51,459 bases of DNA from an uncultured Clostridia bacterium (GCA_934271245.1 CAKQQY010000011.1:1-51459); one strand, 5' to 3'. Numbered from the stretch's first letter, positions 16,340-24,348 are shown. Numbers and translations: made by a program. The notes: generated from the letters alone by a model not told the origin.

Positions 16340-16380
16340 TTTATTTATTTTTTTAATTTTTATAAAATTTTTTTGTTAAA

Positions 16381-16413
16381 GTGGTTGACAGTGGTTAAAA
16401 ATGATGATATTAT
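16381..16413 (+). promoter_or_regulatory. mraZ promoter with two MraZ-type boxes
   Basis: Consensus TTGACA (16385-16390) and TATTAT (16408-16413) have a 17-bp spacer. Two GTGGTT repeats begin at 16381 and 16391, exactly 10 bp apart, and overlap the -35 box. MraZ is known to bind TGG-containing direct repeats with 10-bp periodicity upstream of its own gene and to repress the operon, so this is a likely autoregulatory operator. Confidence 0.75.
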
Positions 16414-16443
16414 AAATTCACTAAAACAGGGGAGGGGTATGCT

Positions 16444-16875
16444 ATGGCTGGTAACAATAGTTACGCGCATCAGTTAGACGCTAAGAACAGAATGCGTATC
16501 CCTGCCAAATATCGCGCCGAACTCGGCGACGGCTACACGGTCACCATCGGAACGGGGGGATGCCTTGCGGTATATTCCGCCGAACAGTGGGAAAAAATGA
16601 AAAAAATGCTTTCCGAAGTAAACCCCTACAGAGAAAAGCAGGTTCAGACCGCAAGATTTATTCTTTATTATTCGTGGGAAGCCGCGGAAGATAATCAGGG
16701 AAGAATCTTGTTGCCGCAAAATCTTCGCGATTACGCCAAAATCAATAAAAACGTAGTCGTAATGAAAGGACCGAGCAATATCGAAATTTGGAGCGAAGAA
16801 GTTCTGAACGATTACTTTAAGGGCGTTTCTTTCGAAAGCCTTGCAGACGCTTTCGATGGATTGAAAACGGAATAA
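16444..16875 (+). CDS. mraZ: Transcriptional regulator MraZ
   Basis: A 143-aa protein with two SpoVT/AbrB-type swapped-hairpin domains. The first is HQLDAKNRMRIPAKYRAEL with its DxKxRxxIP-like signature near residues 9-20. The second is EDNQGRILLPQNLRDYA near residues 80-95. MraZ forms ring oligomers and represses the division and cell-wall operon by binding direct repeats before its own gene; matching boxes lie over the promoter here. The ATG is preceded by GGAGG. rsmH follows after 6 nt. Confidence 0.95.
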   Translation: MAGNNSYAHQLDAKNRMRIPAKYRAELGDGYTVTIGTGGCLAVYSAEQWEKMKKMLSEVNPYREKQVQTARFILYYSWEAAEDNQGRILLPQNLRDYAKINKNVVVMKGPSNIEIWSEEVLNDYFKGVSFESLADAFDGLKTE

Positions 16876-16881
16876 GAATAA

Positions 16882-17820
16882 ATGAGCGAGTTAAAGCACA
16901 TTCCCGTAATGCTCGAAGAGTGTATGGACGGGCTTAAAGTAAAAAGCGGCGGCGTCTATTTTGACGGAACGCTTGGGGGCGGAGGACACTCGTACGAGAT
17001 TCTTAAAAGGTCTTCTCCGGACGGACAACTTGTCGCGACGGACTTAGACGAATACGCTTTAGGCCGCGCGAGAGAAAGATTAAGCGAATTTGCAGGAAGA
17101 TTTACTCTTGTAAAGGATAATTTCAAAAACTTTTCCGAAATCAAGAAAAATCTGAACATCGATCTCTTTGACGGAATATTGTTGGATCTCGGGGTTTCGA
17201 GTTTTCAGTTAGACGATAAAGACAGGGGTTTTTCCTATCTTGCCGAAGACAAAGAACTCGATATGAGAATGAGTAAAGATAATCCCTTATCTGCGGAAAT
17301 AATTGTAAACGAGTATTCGGAAAACGACTTGAAAAGAATCCTTTCCGATTACGGTGAAGAAAGATTTGCTTCCGCGATAGCGAGAAATATAGTTTCCGAA
17401 AGGAAAAAAGAGAGAATACGGACGGTGGGGCAATTAAACGCCATAATCGCCGAAAGTATTCCTAAAAAATTTCAACAGGACGGGCACCCGTCGAAAAGAA
17501 CCTTTCAGGCGATAAGAATAGAAGCCAACGGCGAGTTGGACCGCCTTTACGAAACGGTTTTGGAGATGGGCAGGTCGCTTAAAAAGGGCGGCAGGATAGC
17601 CATAATAACTTTCCATTCACTGGAAGACAGAATCGTGAAAAGAGCGTATAAAATGCTTGAATGCGACTGTATTTGCGATAAAAGTTTGCCGGTGTGCGTA
17701 TGCGGAAAGGTAAAAGAAGCAGAAATCGTCACGCCGAAACCGATTACGGCTTCGGAAGACGAAATAAGGATAAATTCGCGATCTAAAAGCGCAAAACTTC
17801 GGGTTGCAGAAAAGGTTTAA
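16882..17820 (+). CDS. rsmH: 16S rRNA (cytosine-1402-N4)-methyltransferase RsmH
   Basis: Methylates N4 of C1402 in the 30S P site. In its 312 aa it has HIPVMLEECMDGL at the N-terminus, the SAM motif FDGTLGGGGHS, DGILLDLGVSSFQLD, KRTFQAIRIEANGEL and ITFHSLEDRIVKRAY, all family signatures. A Cys-rich stretch near residue 260 (CDCICDKSLPVCVCG) is longer than in E. coli, but similar Cys pairs occur in Firmicutes homologues. It is in the mraZ operon, upstream of the FtsL-like gene. Confidence 0.95.
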   Translation: MSELKHIPVMLEECMDGLKVKSGGVYFDGTLGGGGHSYEILKRSSPDGQLVATDLDEYALGRARERLSEFAGRFTLVKDNFKNFSEIKKNLNIDLFDGILLDLGVSSFQLDDKDRGFSYLAEDKELDMRMSKDNPLSAEIIVNEYSENDLKRILSDYGEERFASAIARNIVSERKKERIRTVGQLNAIIAESIPKKFQQDGHPSKRTFQAIRIEANGELDRLYETVLEMGRSLKKGGRIAIITFHSLEDRIVKRAYKMLECDCICDKSLPVCVCGKVKEAEIVTPKPITASEDEIRINSRSKSAKLRVAEKV

Positions 17821-17834
17821 AAAGGAGAATAGGT

Positions 17835-18476
17835 ATGATCACTACAAGACGTGAAATCGGTGAAAGCCGTCAAACTTTCGGCGCAAGCGGCGGAAACGTT
17901 GCTCTTTTTGAAAGAGAAATGCCGGCAAATACTACCGAAATTGCAGAAGAAAAGCAAGCGACTCAAACGGAAGACGTTAACGCCGCTCGTGAAAAAATGC
18001 AATCTAACTTAAGAAAACTTTTAAACTACGATAAACCCGAAACTAAGGAAGAAGTAAAAACGGCTGCTGCGGAGGCTGTTTCTTCTACCGAACAAGTCGC
18101 GGATAGCGCCGCTTTGCAGGAAAACGAAGAAGATATAAGACCTTCTTCCACCACAATGCAGTTCGGCGACGGAGATCTCGACCAGATGTACAGCGAAATG
18201 GGGAGAGAGAAAGACCGTGAAACGTACAAGATAAACGGAAAAGGAAAAGCCGTTTTGTTCGTATATTCCATAGTCGTTGCCATTATCCTTGCGCTTATCG
18301 TTCTTAACACAGGGGTTCTTGCTAATATACGTTCGAGAATGGAAGTAAAACAAGCCGAACTCGGAATTCTGGCAAAAACTTATCAGGACAAGCAGGACTA
18401 TATCGATTCGATTTCCGATAACGATTACGTTATCCGTCTTGCGGAAGGTACTTACGGCATGATTAAAGCCGAATAA
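17835..18476 (+). CDS. ftsL: FtsL-like cell-division protein with long cytoplasmic tail
   Basis: A 213-aa bitopic membrane protein in the ftsL position between rsmH and the PBP. Residues 1-138 are hydrophilic and presumably cytoplasmic, with Glu/Ala/Lys-rich disordered stretches and a small motif, MQFGDGDLDQMYSEM. One membrane helix spans about 139-160, followed by a septum-initiator-type coiled coil (RSRMEVKQAELGILAKTYQDKQD) and a short extracellular end. FtsL usually has about 110-120 aa with a short N-terminal tail, so the tail is unusual. The assignment rests on position and topology more than sequence. AAGGAG precedes the ATG. Confidence 0.7.
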   Translation: MITTRREIGESRQTFGASGGNVALFEREMPANTTEIAEEKQATQTEDVNAAREKMQSNLRKLLNYDKPETKEEVKTAAAEAVSSTEQVADSAALQENEEDIRPSSTTMQFGDGDLDQMYSEMGREKDRETYKINGKGKAVLFVYSIVVAIILALIVLNTGVLANIRSRMEVKQAELGILAKTYQDKQDYIDSISDNDYVIRLAEGTYGMIKAE

Positions 18477-18539
18477 GTATTAAAGGAGAGTTTACCGAGT
18501 ATATATAGTAATAAAATAATATATCAGAGGTAAACGACA

Positions 18540-20273
18540 ATTAAAAGCGATTTTTCAATATCGGTTTTACGAAAGAGGTTATTTGCGGTTTTTATCGCGA
18601 TAACCTTTTTGTTTTTGTTTCTGTTCGGGAGAATGTTTTACGTTCAGGTTATATGGGGTAAAGATTTGCAGGAGAAAGCTATAGACCAATGGACGAGAGA
18701 AATTCCCGTTGTCGCTCCGCGCGGAAAGATAGTTGACAGAAACGGCATCGTATTAGCGTCAAACTCCGACACGTATTCGGTTTTCGTAAGGAAAAAGGCC
18801 GTAAAAGACGTGACGCTAACGGTAAATTCCTTGTCATCTGTTCTGGAAATCAGCAAAGAATACGTTGAAGAACGTATAACGAAAACAAAATCGAGCGAAG
18901 TAACGATAAAAAAACAAGTCGAGAAAAGTAAAATAGATAAATTATTAAAACTTGACCTAAACGGCGTTTATTATTCGCGCGATAATTCGCGGTTGTATCC
19001 ATATAACGATTTCCTTTCTTCGGTGTTAGGATTTACGTCTACCGACGGGAAAGGGCAGGCGGGACTCGAATTGTATTACGATAAATATCTTTCCGGAATT
19101 AACGGCGAGATATTATACGAAACGGATATTGTCGGCGTGGAAATAGAGAACGGCAAAGCAAGTTATATTCCCGCAACCGACGGTCTTAACATAAAACTAT
19201 CTGTAGACTACGAAGTTCAGCAACTGTGCGAAGCGGCAATGGAAGAAGCGTTGACCGTTCATAAAGCGAAATCGGCTAAAATGATTGTAATGAATCCGCA
19301 AACGGGCGGAATCGTCGCTTTATGTACGAAACCGTCGTATAATTTAAACGACGTTCCGAGAGATGATCTGGAACAATTAAACAAACTTTCGAGAAACAGC
19401 GTTATTTGCGATATATACGAGCCGGGGTCTACGTTCAAGATATTAACCGCCGCGGCAAACGTTCAGGAATACCTGAACGGCAATTCCGCCGCCTTTTCGC
19501 TTTCGCATATATTTAATTCTTCCCGGTACAGGTTTATCGACGGCAGAAGAACAAAATGTTGGAGCGACCACAAAAACGGCAAGCATTCGAATTTAAATCT
19601 TCAAGGCGCGTTAAATAACAGTTGTAACCCGATTTTCGTAGATATTGCCATGTCTTTAGGAAAAGATTCGATGTACAAATATATCAACGCTTTCAATTAC
19701 GGAAGCGTAACGGGCATTGATTTTGGCGGAGAAGCGCAAGGAATGGTTCTGCCGCCGTCTTCCATAGAAAATATGGATTTGGCGAGAATTGCGTTCGGGC
19801 AGACGATAGCGGTAACGCCTCTTCAACTTGCCGCGGCGACTTGCGCGGCAATAAACGGCGGTTATTATTACACTCCGCATTTTTTGGAAGAAATATATTC
19901 CGATAAAGGAGTTATTGCCGAAAGGTTCGATAAAAAAGCAAAATCCCGACCGATAAGCGAAGAAGCGTCGGGAATAATACGGGAAATGTTAGAATCTGTA
20001 GTTAAAGACGGTTCGGGTAAACACGCATATATCGAAGGATATAGGGTTGGCGGAAAAACAGGTACGGCGCAGAAATACGAAAACGGTATTATCGCGCAGG
20101 GCAAATACGTTGCTTCGTTCGTCGGATTTTTTCCCGCGGATAAACCGGAATATCTCGCTCTCGTAATAATCGACGAGCCACAAGGCGTATATTACGGTTC
20201 TACCGTTGCGGCGCCTTACGCTAAAGAAGTTTTCGAAGGAATAATAAACGTTAAAAACATGCAGGCAGGATAA
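18540..20273 (+). CDS. Class B penicillin-binding protein (FtsI/SpoVD type), ATT start
   Basis: A transpeptidase that cross-links septal or cortex peptidoglycan. The PBP dimerisation domain has APRGKIVDRNG; the catalytic S297 is in the STFK motif, then SCN in NNSCNPIF, and KTG at 506-508 in GGKTGTAQ. No PASTA domain follows, although B. subtilis PbpB and SpoVD have them. There is no ATG, GTG or well-placed TTG for the full protein. The frame opens after TAA at 18531; ATT at 18540 is 9 nt past AGAGG (18526-18530) and gives a complete N-terminal membrane anchor. The only ORF-finder start, TTG at 18609, would cut into the anchor and lacks a ribosome site. With ATT the protein has 577 aa. Confidence 0.85.
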   Translation: MKSDFSISVLRKRLFAVFIAITFLFLFLFGRMFYVQVIWGKDLQEKAIDQWTREIPVVAPRGKIVDRNGIVLASNSDTYSVFVRKKAVKDVTLTVNSLSSVLEISKEYVEERITKTKSSEVTIKKQVEKSKIDKLLKLDLNGVYYSRDNSRLYPYNDFLSSVLGFTSTDGKGQAGLELYYDKYLSGINGEILYETDIVGVEIENGKASYIPATDGLNIKLSVDYEVQQLCEAAMEEALTVHKAKSAKMIVMNPQTGGIVALCTKPSYNLNDVPRDDLEQLNKLSRNSVICDIYEPGSTFKILTAAANVQEYLNGNSAAFSLSHIFNSSRYRFIDGRRTKCWSDHKNGKHSNLNLQGALNNSCNPIFVDIAMSLGKDSMYKYINAFNYGSVTGIDFGGEAQGMVLPPSSIENMDLARIAFGQTIAVTPLQLAAATCAAINGGYYYTPHFLEEIYSDKGVIAERFDKKAKSRPISEEASGIIREMLESVVKDGSGKHAYIEGYRVGGKTGTAQKYENGIIAQGKYVASFVGFFPADKPEYLALVIIDEPQGVYYGSTVAAPYAKEVFEGIINVKNMQAG

Positions 20274-20336
20274 TCGACCCGAATAAGGATACAGAAAGTT
20301 ATCCGATTACGGTTTGTGTGATTCCAAATAAATATT

Positions 20337-20380
20337 AACAATAAGTCTTTCGTAAAAAGTCGGGAGACTTATTGTTTTAT
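20337..20380 (+). terminator. Terminator of the mraZ-rsmH-ftsL-PBP operon
   Basis: Perfect 12-bp arms AACAATAAGTCT (20337-20348) and AGACTTATTGTT (20365-20376), a 16-nt loop and a TTTTAT tail. It closes the shortened division cluster before any mur gene. Confidence 0.75.
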
Positions 20381-20405
20381 ACCGTAAAAAATATTATTAT
20401 TTTAT

Positions 20406-20434
20406 TTGTGTTTTTTTTGTCTCTGTGATAAAAT
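20406..20434 (+). promoter_or_regulatory. Candidate promoter and leader hairpin of yitT
   Basis: TTGTGT (20406-20411) and TAAAAT (20429-20434) are 17 bp apart. In the leader, AAGTAAGATA (20470-20479) can pair with TATTTTACTT (20491-20500) over an 11-nt loop, just upstream of the AAGGAAGG ribosome site. The hairpin matches no riboswitch family that I recognise. Confidence 0.45.
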
Positions 20435-20527
20435 AATTCCTGCATATAACAGTGCGACGGTTTTTGTGAAAGTAAGATACTGCGCGCTGTTATTTTACTT
20501 GCGATAAAAAAGGAAGGTTTTCGTACG

Positions 20528-21421
20528 ATGAGCGTAAAACGAGAAATAAAAAGCGTTATTTTTACGATAGTTGCGTCGATAATATCGGGTTTGGCTTTGC
20601 ACGTTTTCGTTTATCCTGCAGACTTCGTTTCGCTGGGACTTGAGGCGGTTGTTACGATGCTTCAGAAACTAACGGGCGTAAACGCCGGCTGGTTTAATCT
20701 CGTGCTGAATATTCCTTTGATTATCTGGGCGTGGTTTAAACTTGATAAGCGGTACGTTGTTTACACGCTTCTTTTTACTTTTTTGTCGTCGATTAGCCTT
20801 ATATTGCTTGAACTATGGAATTTTCCGCAGTATTCTTCGGAAAACGATAGAATTATCTCGGCTATTTTTGCCGGCGTGCTAATAGGTACAAGAACGGCTA
20901 TTATGTTTAAGGTAGACGCTTCTACGGGCGGTATAGATATTATCGCTTGTATAGTTCAAAAGAAATTGCAGTACGTTAACGTCGAAAGAATAATAAGCGT
21001 TATCTGTTGCGGAATAATCGGAGTATCGTACTTTGTTTATAAAGATTTTAACTGTATTCTGCTTTCGATTGTGTTAATGTTTATCTCGGAAAAAGTAATA
21101 ACGTTTATGATGAAAGACACGAGAGAAGCGCTTGAAGTTAAAATCGTAACGAAATATCCTAAGGAAATTACCGAAGAATTCGTTGCAAATCTTCAACATA
21201 CGGCTACAATAATCAGCAGTAAGGGCGCCTACACGAACGCGGAGAATTCGGTGATACTTGCGGTTATCAATAGAAGACAACTTCCTCAATTTATTAAAAT
21301 AGTAAAAAAATATCCCGAAACCTTTGCTTATTATAGCGACGTTCAGGGTGTCTACGGTAAATTCCGTAAACATAAAGACGGTCCGCTTGTCGATACCAGA
21401 ACAAACAAAACAACCGAATAA
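20528..21421 (+). CDS. yitT: YitT-family membrane protein (DUF161/DUF2179)
   Basis: A 297-aa integral membrane protein. About five hydrophobic segments occupy residues 10-200, including the family motifs VYPADFVSLGLEAVV near residue 28 and VDASTGGIDIIA near residue 128. The last 90 residues form the soluble DUF2179 domain (ISSKGAYTNAENSVILAVINRRQL). The biochemical role of YitT proteins is not established; roles as membrane transporters have been suggested. It has its own promoter and terminator and is not tied to the PBP operon. Confidence 0.88.
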   Translation: MSVKREIKSVIFTIVASIISGLALHVFVYPADFVSLGLEAVVTMLQKLTGVNAGWFNLVLNIPLIIWAWFKLDKRYVVYTLLFTFLSSISLILLELWNFPQYSSENDRIISAIFAGVLIGTRTAIMFKVDASTGGIDIIACIVQKKLQYVNVERIISVICCGIIGVSYFVYKDFNCILLSIVLMFISEKVITFMMKDTREALEVKIVTKYPKEITEEFVANLQHTATIISSKGAYTNAENSVILAVINRRQLPQFIKIVKKYPETFAYYSDVQGVYGKFRKHKDGPLVDTRTNKTTE

Positions 21422-21423
21422 CG

Positions 21424-21450
21424 AAAAAGGTCGAGCGTTTCGACCTTTTT
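21424..21450. terminator. Terminator downstream of yitT
   Basis: Perfect 11-bp stem AAAAAGGTCGA (21424-21434) / TCGACCTTTTT (21440-21450) with a 5-nt loop. The A- and T-rich ends make it usable in both directions, for yitT and for transcripts coming from the tRNA-Glu side. Confidence 0.85.
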
Positions 21451-21490
21451 ATCTTATATGGAATAATGATTACGTTGCAATTACGAAAAT

Positions 21491-21566
21491 GCTTTCAGCC
21501 GAACTGAAAAGTCCGAGTGGGTTATAGGTTATAAAATAAAAACCCGAACCGGAAAGGTTCGGGTTT
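21491..21566. repeat. Direct repeat copy 1, with minus-strand terminator
   Basis: A 76-bp unit repeated at 21668-21743 with three mismatches. It contains a minus-strand intrinsic terminator (AACCCGAACC at 21541-21550, GGTTCGGGTT at 21556-21565, T-rich on the minus-strand 3' side) and a small hairpin, TTTCAG-CCGAA-CTGAAA. On the minus strand this copy follows the tRNA-like fragment at 21630-21654. Confidence 0.85.
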
Positions 21567-21629
21567 ATGAGCAGGTGTTGTAAAACGGAATTTATTTTGT
21601 GTTGGTAATAAATAGATTTATAAAAGAAC

Positions 21630-21654
21630 AGCCCCACGGAGAAGCATCTCCGTC
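21630..21654 (-). pseudogene. Remnant of a tRNA-Glu 3' end
   Basis: On the minus strand this segment ends TTCTCCGTGGGGCT, identical over 14 nt to the T-arm and acceptor 3' strand of the intact tRNA-Glu at 21749-21823. The T-loop is degenerate (6 nt, ATGCTT), the rest of the cloverleaf is absent, and ACCA is lost. It is followed by repeat copy 1, just as the intact tRNA is followed by copy 2. Confidence 0.65.
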
Positions 21655-21667
21655 AAGGACTACGATG

Positions 21668-21743
21668 GCTTTCAGCCGAACTAAAAAGTCCGAGTGGGTT
21701 ATAGGTTATAAAACAAAAACCCGAACCGGAAAGGTTCAGGTTT
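21668..21743. repeat. Direct repeat copy 2, with tRNA-Glu terminator
   Basis: Second copy of the 76-bp unit. Its hairpin (AACCCGAACC at 21718-21727, GGTTCAGGTT at 21733-21742, 5-nt loop) with a T-rich minus-strand tail lies 6 nt past the tRNA-Glu CCA end and is the obvious terminator of that tRNA. Confidence 0.85.
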
Positions 21744-21748
21744 TTGTT

Positions 21749-21823
21749 TGGTAGCCCCACGGAGAATCGAACTCCGGATTCGGCCTTGAGAGGGCCGCGT
21801 CTTAACCGCTTGACCATGAGGCC
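21749..21823 (-). tRNA. tRNA-Glu (anticodon CTC)
   Basis: A 75-nt cloverleaf read by eye: acceptor GGCCTCA/TGGGGCT with a G1-U72 pair, D-stem GTC/GAC, anticodon stem CGGCC/GGCCG around loop CTCTCAA with anticodon CTC, T-stem CGGAG/CTCCG around TTCGATT, discriminator A and an encoded CCA. It reads GAG codons. A minus-strand promoter precedes it and a terminator follows it. Confidence 0.95.
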
Positions 21824-21842
21824 GCTTGTTTATCGCTAACAT

Positions 21843-21871
21843 ATTCTATCATATAAAGACAATAAATGCAA
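21843..21871 (-). promoter_or_regulatory. Promoter of tRNA-Glu
   Basis: On the minus strand TTGCAT (21866-21871) and TAGAAT (21843-21848) have a 17-bp spacer, placing the transcription start about 12 nt before the tRNA. Beyond it, 21872-22130 (about 260 nt) shows no supported gene; the 76-codon minus-strand frame there overlaps this promoter and resembles nothing. Confidence 0.6.
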
Positions 21872-22130
21872 ACGTTTTGACAAAAAAATCGCCCGCTCGT
21901 GCCGACGGAAAAGAAAATAATAACCCGTTTTGTAAACAGGCGAAAACCGTCGCGCTATACGGTCTGCATCTCTTATAAAGCGATCGGAATAAACGACGAT
22001 CAAGAGCACCGCTCTCGCATAACGCAGGATCTTCTTTAATATTATAACGTGGATTTTTTTTGCTTTTCCTATCGAACACAGCAGGTTAAAAATATTGTAG
22101 CAAACATAAAGGAATAAATCAAATAAAATA

Positions 22131-22159
22131 TTGACTATTTAAGTAAAATAACGTAAAAT
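22131..22159 (+). promoter_or_regulatory. Sigma-A promoter of comEC
   Basis: TTGACT (22131-22136) and TAAAAT (22154-22159) with a 17-bp spacer, 35 nt before the comEC start codon. Confidence 0.65.
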
Positions 22160-22194
22160 TCAAAAAGGAAATATTTTTATACCGAAGAAAGTTT

Positions 22195-24348
22195 ATGCGA
22201 AAGGAAAGGATAATAAATTTCAGACCCGCGCTTTTTGTTGCGATAGGGTGTATACTGGGAATAACGGACGCGTTTTATTTGGCGACGGGCGCAATCGCAA
22301 CGGCGATTGTTATAGCCGTTTGTTCTCTTATGCTCATTGCGGCGGTTTTCTTTCTTGTCGGGGCAAAAGATATTCTTAAAAAGTTTATCGTTTACACGGG
22401 ATTGTTTCTGTTTGCTTTTATTTCCTGCGGTTTGAACTTCTTTTGTATTTATACCGATTACGAGAACTCCGACTTAAACGGCGGAACGTTTATCGCCGTG
22501 TGTAGGGTTGACGAAATTAAAAACTATGACGGCGGGCAAAGGCTTGTCGTATCCGATTTAAAACTAAAAGGAAACAGAGAAATCGTTTCCGATTATAAAG
22601 CGCTTTTGTCGGTGTTTGGCGATAGTGATTACGATTTGGGCGACCGATTGACGTTTAAAGGAACGTTTTACGATCGTGGCGCATTTTATAACGACAATTA
22701 TTCCGCTTCTTACGTTGCGGATAAAATTAAATACACCGTGCTTTTAAATGCAGACGACGTTACTTTGCTTTCGAGCAAGCCGACTTTGTTTGAAAAGTCA
22801 AATATGTTCTTGCGTGACGGACTAAAAGAAGGTCTTGACGAAGACGAATTTTCCGTGGCTTACGCGTTGATATGCGGTAACTCGTTATTTATGGACGACG
22901 ATTTGCTCACGAATTTCAGAGACACCGGCATCGCGCATATTTTTGCCGTTTCGGGTTTGCACATAGGCTTTCTTTCAGCAGTGTTGAATTTCGTGTTCGA
23001 TAAATTGAAAACAAGAAGAATAATAAAATTTTTGGCAATACCGCCGACGTTGTTTTTCTATTCAGGTATATGCGGATTTACCGCGTCGTCGATTAGAGCG
23101 GCTATAATGGCAACGGTAATGTTGTTCGCTACGATTACGGGAAGAAAGTACGACGGATTATCTTCCGTTTCGATTGCGGCGATTATTGTGCTCGCGATTT
23201 TTCCCGCGCAACTCTTTTGCGTCGGGTTCCAACTTTCGTTCGGAATAGTTCTCGGAATTATAGTTCTTGCAAGAAGAATATCGAAATTATTAAAATTTTT
23301 GCCGCATAAACTCGCCGATTCTTTAGGTGTCGTATTGTCCGCTCAATTGGTAAGCATACCTATAATGCTGCAAACTTTCGGTTCGTTTTCCTGTATATCA
23401 GTACTTATAAACTTGTTATTCGTGCCGATTGTCGGCGTTATTTACGTTTTTATTTTGGTGGCGACTTTAATCGGGAGCGTTTTGGGGATAGCGCGTATCA
23501 CTTTGTTTATTCCTAATTACGTACTAAAGGTTATCATTGCCGCCGTAAATTCTTTCGATTTCAGTATTTTCAAAATCGGTGGTTTTGCTTTCGGCGTGTT
23601 TATGATTGCTTACTTTTTGGCGATGTACGTGTTATCCGATAAAGTAAACGCCATAAAACTTATCAAAATAAGCCTGTCGTCAATTTTGCTTTCCGTTACG
23701 GTGGTTGGCGCGATTTTGTGTGAATACGTTTCTTCTCAGACTCCGAAATATTGCGTTGTTGGTTCCGATACGATAAACGCCGTCTGCTTTTACGAAAAAG
23801 ATGAAACGACGCTCGTTGTTTCTTATGCGGACGATAATTTTAGGACAAACCGTCTGGAAACGGCTATGCGTTCATTGAATATAAACAAAATAAATAACGT
23901 TGTGATATTAAACAATTCCGAAGGAACCGACGTTCAAAGGTTTATTTCTAAAATATACCCGCTTACGAGTTTTGACACCGTTTATTGTTTTGCAGACGAT
24001 GAAACGGCAAATATGTTAATGTTGACTTTCAGAAATAAAAAATTCGTGTTCGTCAGCGGCGGCGACGTTTTAACCGAAACGGGAAATTATAATATATGGT
24101 TTTCATCTGACGGCTATATGGCTAAGGTAGGTTACGAAGGGAAAGAGATTGCCGTTTTCGGTAAACTCGAAGATAATACCCGTCCGATTAAGGAACTTCC
24201 CGACGACTACGACGGCGTTATAATTGCATGGGATTATCTTTCTGTGATGAAAACGTTATATAAAAAGTCGGAAATAATCTCTTTTACAAGAAACGTAAAC
24301 TATAAAGACGCCGAAAGGTGCGGCAATCTTTTGAGTTATTTAAGATAA
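22195..24348 (+). CDS. comEC: ComEC/Rec2-family DNA-uptake channel
   Basis: A polytopic membrane protein of 717 aa that in competent bacteria carries single-stranded DNA across the membrane. The N-terminal hydrophobic helices are followed by a DUF4131-type OB region (residues about 90-190). The competence domain has the hallmark IAHIFAVSGLHIGFLSAVLNF near residue 245 and ICGFTASSIRAAIMATVMLF near residue 295. The C-terminal domain after about residue 510 is in the place of the metallo-beta-lactamase nuclease domain, but no HxHxDH motif is present: the equivalent stretch reads VVILNNSEGTDVQRF. No comEA or comEB is adjacent. The start has only a weak ribosome site. Confidence 0.85.
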   Translation: MRKERIINFRPALFVAIGCILGITDAFYLATGAIATAIVIAVCSLMLIAAVFFLVGAKDILKKFIVYTGLFLFAFISCGLNFFCIYTDYENSDLNGGTFIAVCRVDEIKNYDGGQRLVVSDLKLKGNREIVSDYKALLSVFGDSDYDLGDRLTFKGTFYDRGAFYNDNYSASYVADKIKYTVLLNADDVTLLSSKPTLFEKSNMFLRDGLKEGLDEDEFSVAYALICGNSLFMDDDLLTNFRDTGIAHIFAVSGLHIGFLSAVLNFVFDKLKTRRIIKFLAIPPTLFFYSGICGFTASSIRAAIMATVMLFATITGRKYDGLSSVSIAAIIVLAIFPAQLFCVGFQLSFGIVLGIIVLARRISKLLKFLPHKLADSLGVVLSAQLVSIPIMLQTFGSFSCISVLINLLFVPIVGVIYVFILVATLIGSVLGIARITLFIPNYVLKVIIAAVNSFDFSIFKIGGFAFGVFMIAYFLAMYVLSDKVNAIKLIKISLSSILLSVTVVGAILCEYVSSQTPKYCVVGSDTINAVCFYEKDETTLVVSYADDNFRTNRLETAMRSLNINKINNVVILNNSEGTDVQRFISKIYPLTSFDTVYCFADDETANMLMLTFRNKKFVFVSGGDVLTETGNYNIWFSSDGYMAKVGYEGKEIAVFGKLEDNTRPIKELPDDYDGVIIAWDYLSVMKTLYKKSEIISFTRNVNYKDAERCGNLLSYLR

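Noticed and set aside
18609..18611. TTG as start of the PBP
   Set aside because: It would truncate the N-terminal membrane anchor, and no Shine-Dalgarno precedes it; ATT at 18540 fits better.
21491..21743. CRISPR-like repeats near tRNA-Glu
   Set aside because: Only two copies, 76 bp long, containing terminators; no spacer array and no cas genes.
21849..22079. Minus-strand frame of 76 codons upstream of tRNA-Glu
   Set aside because: No family resemblance, no ribosome site, and its end overlaps the tRNA-Glu promoter.
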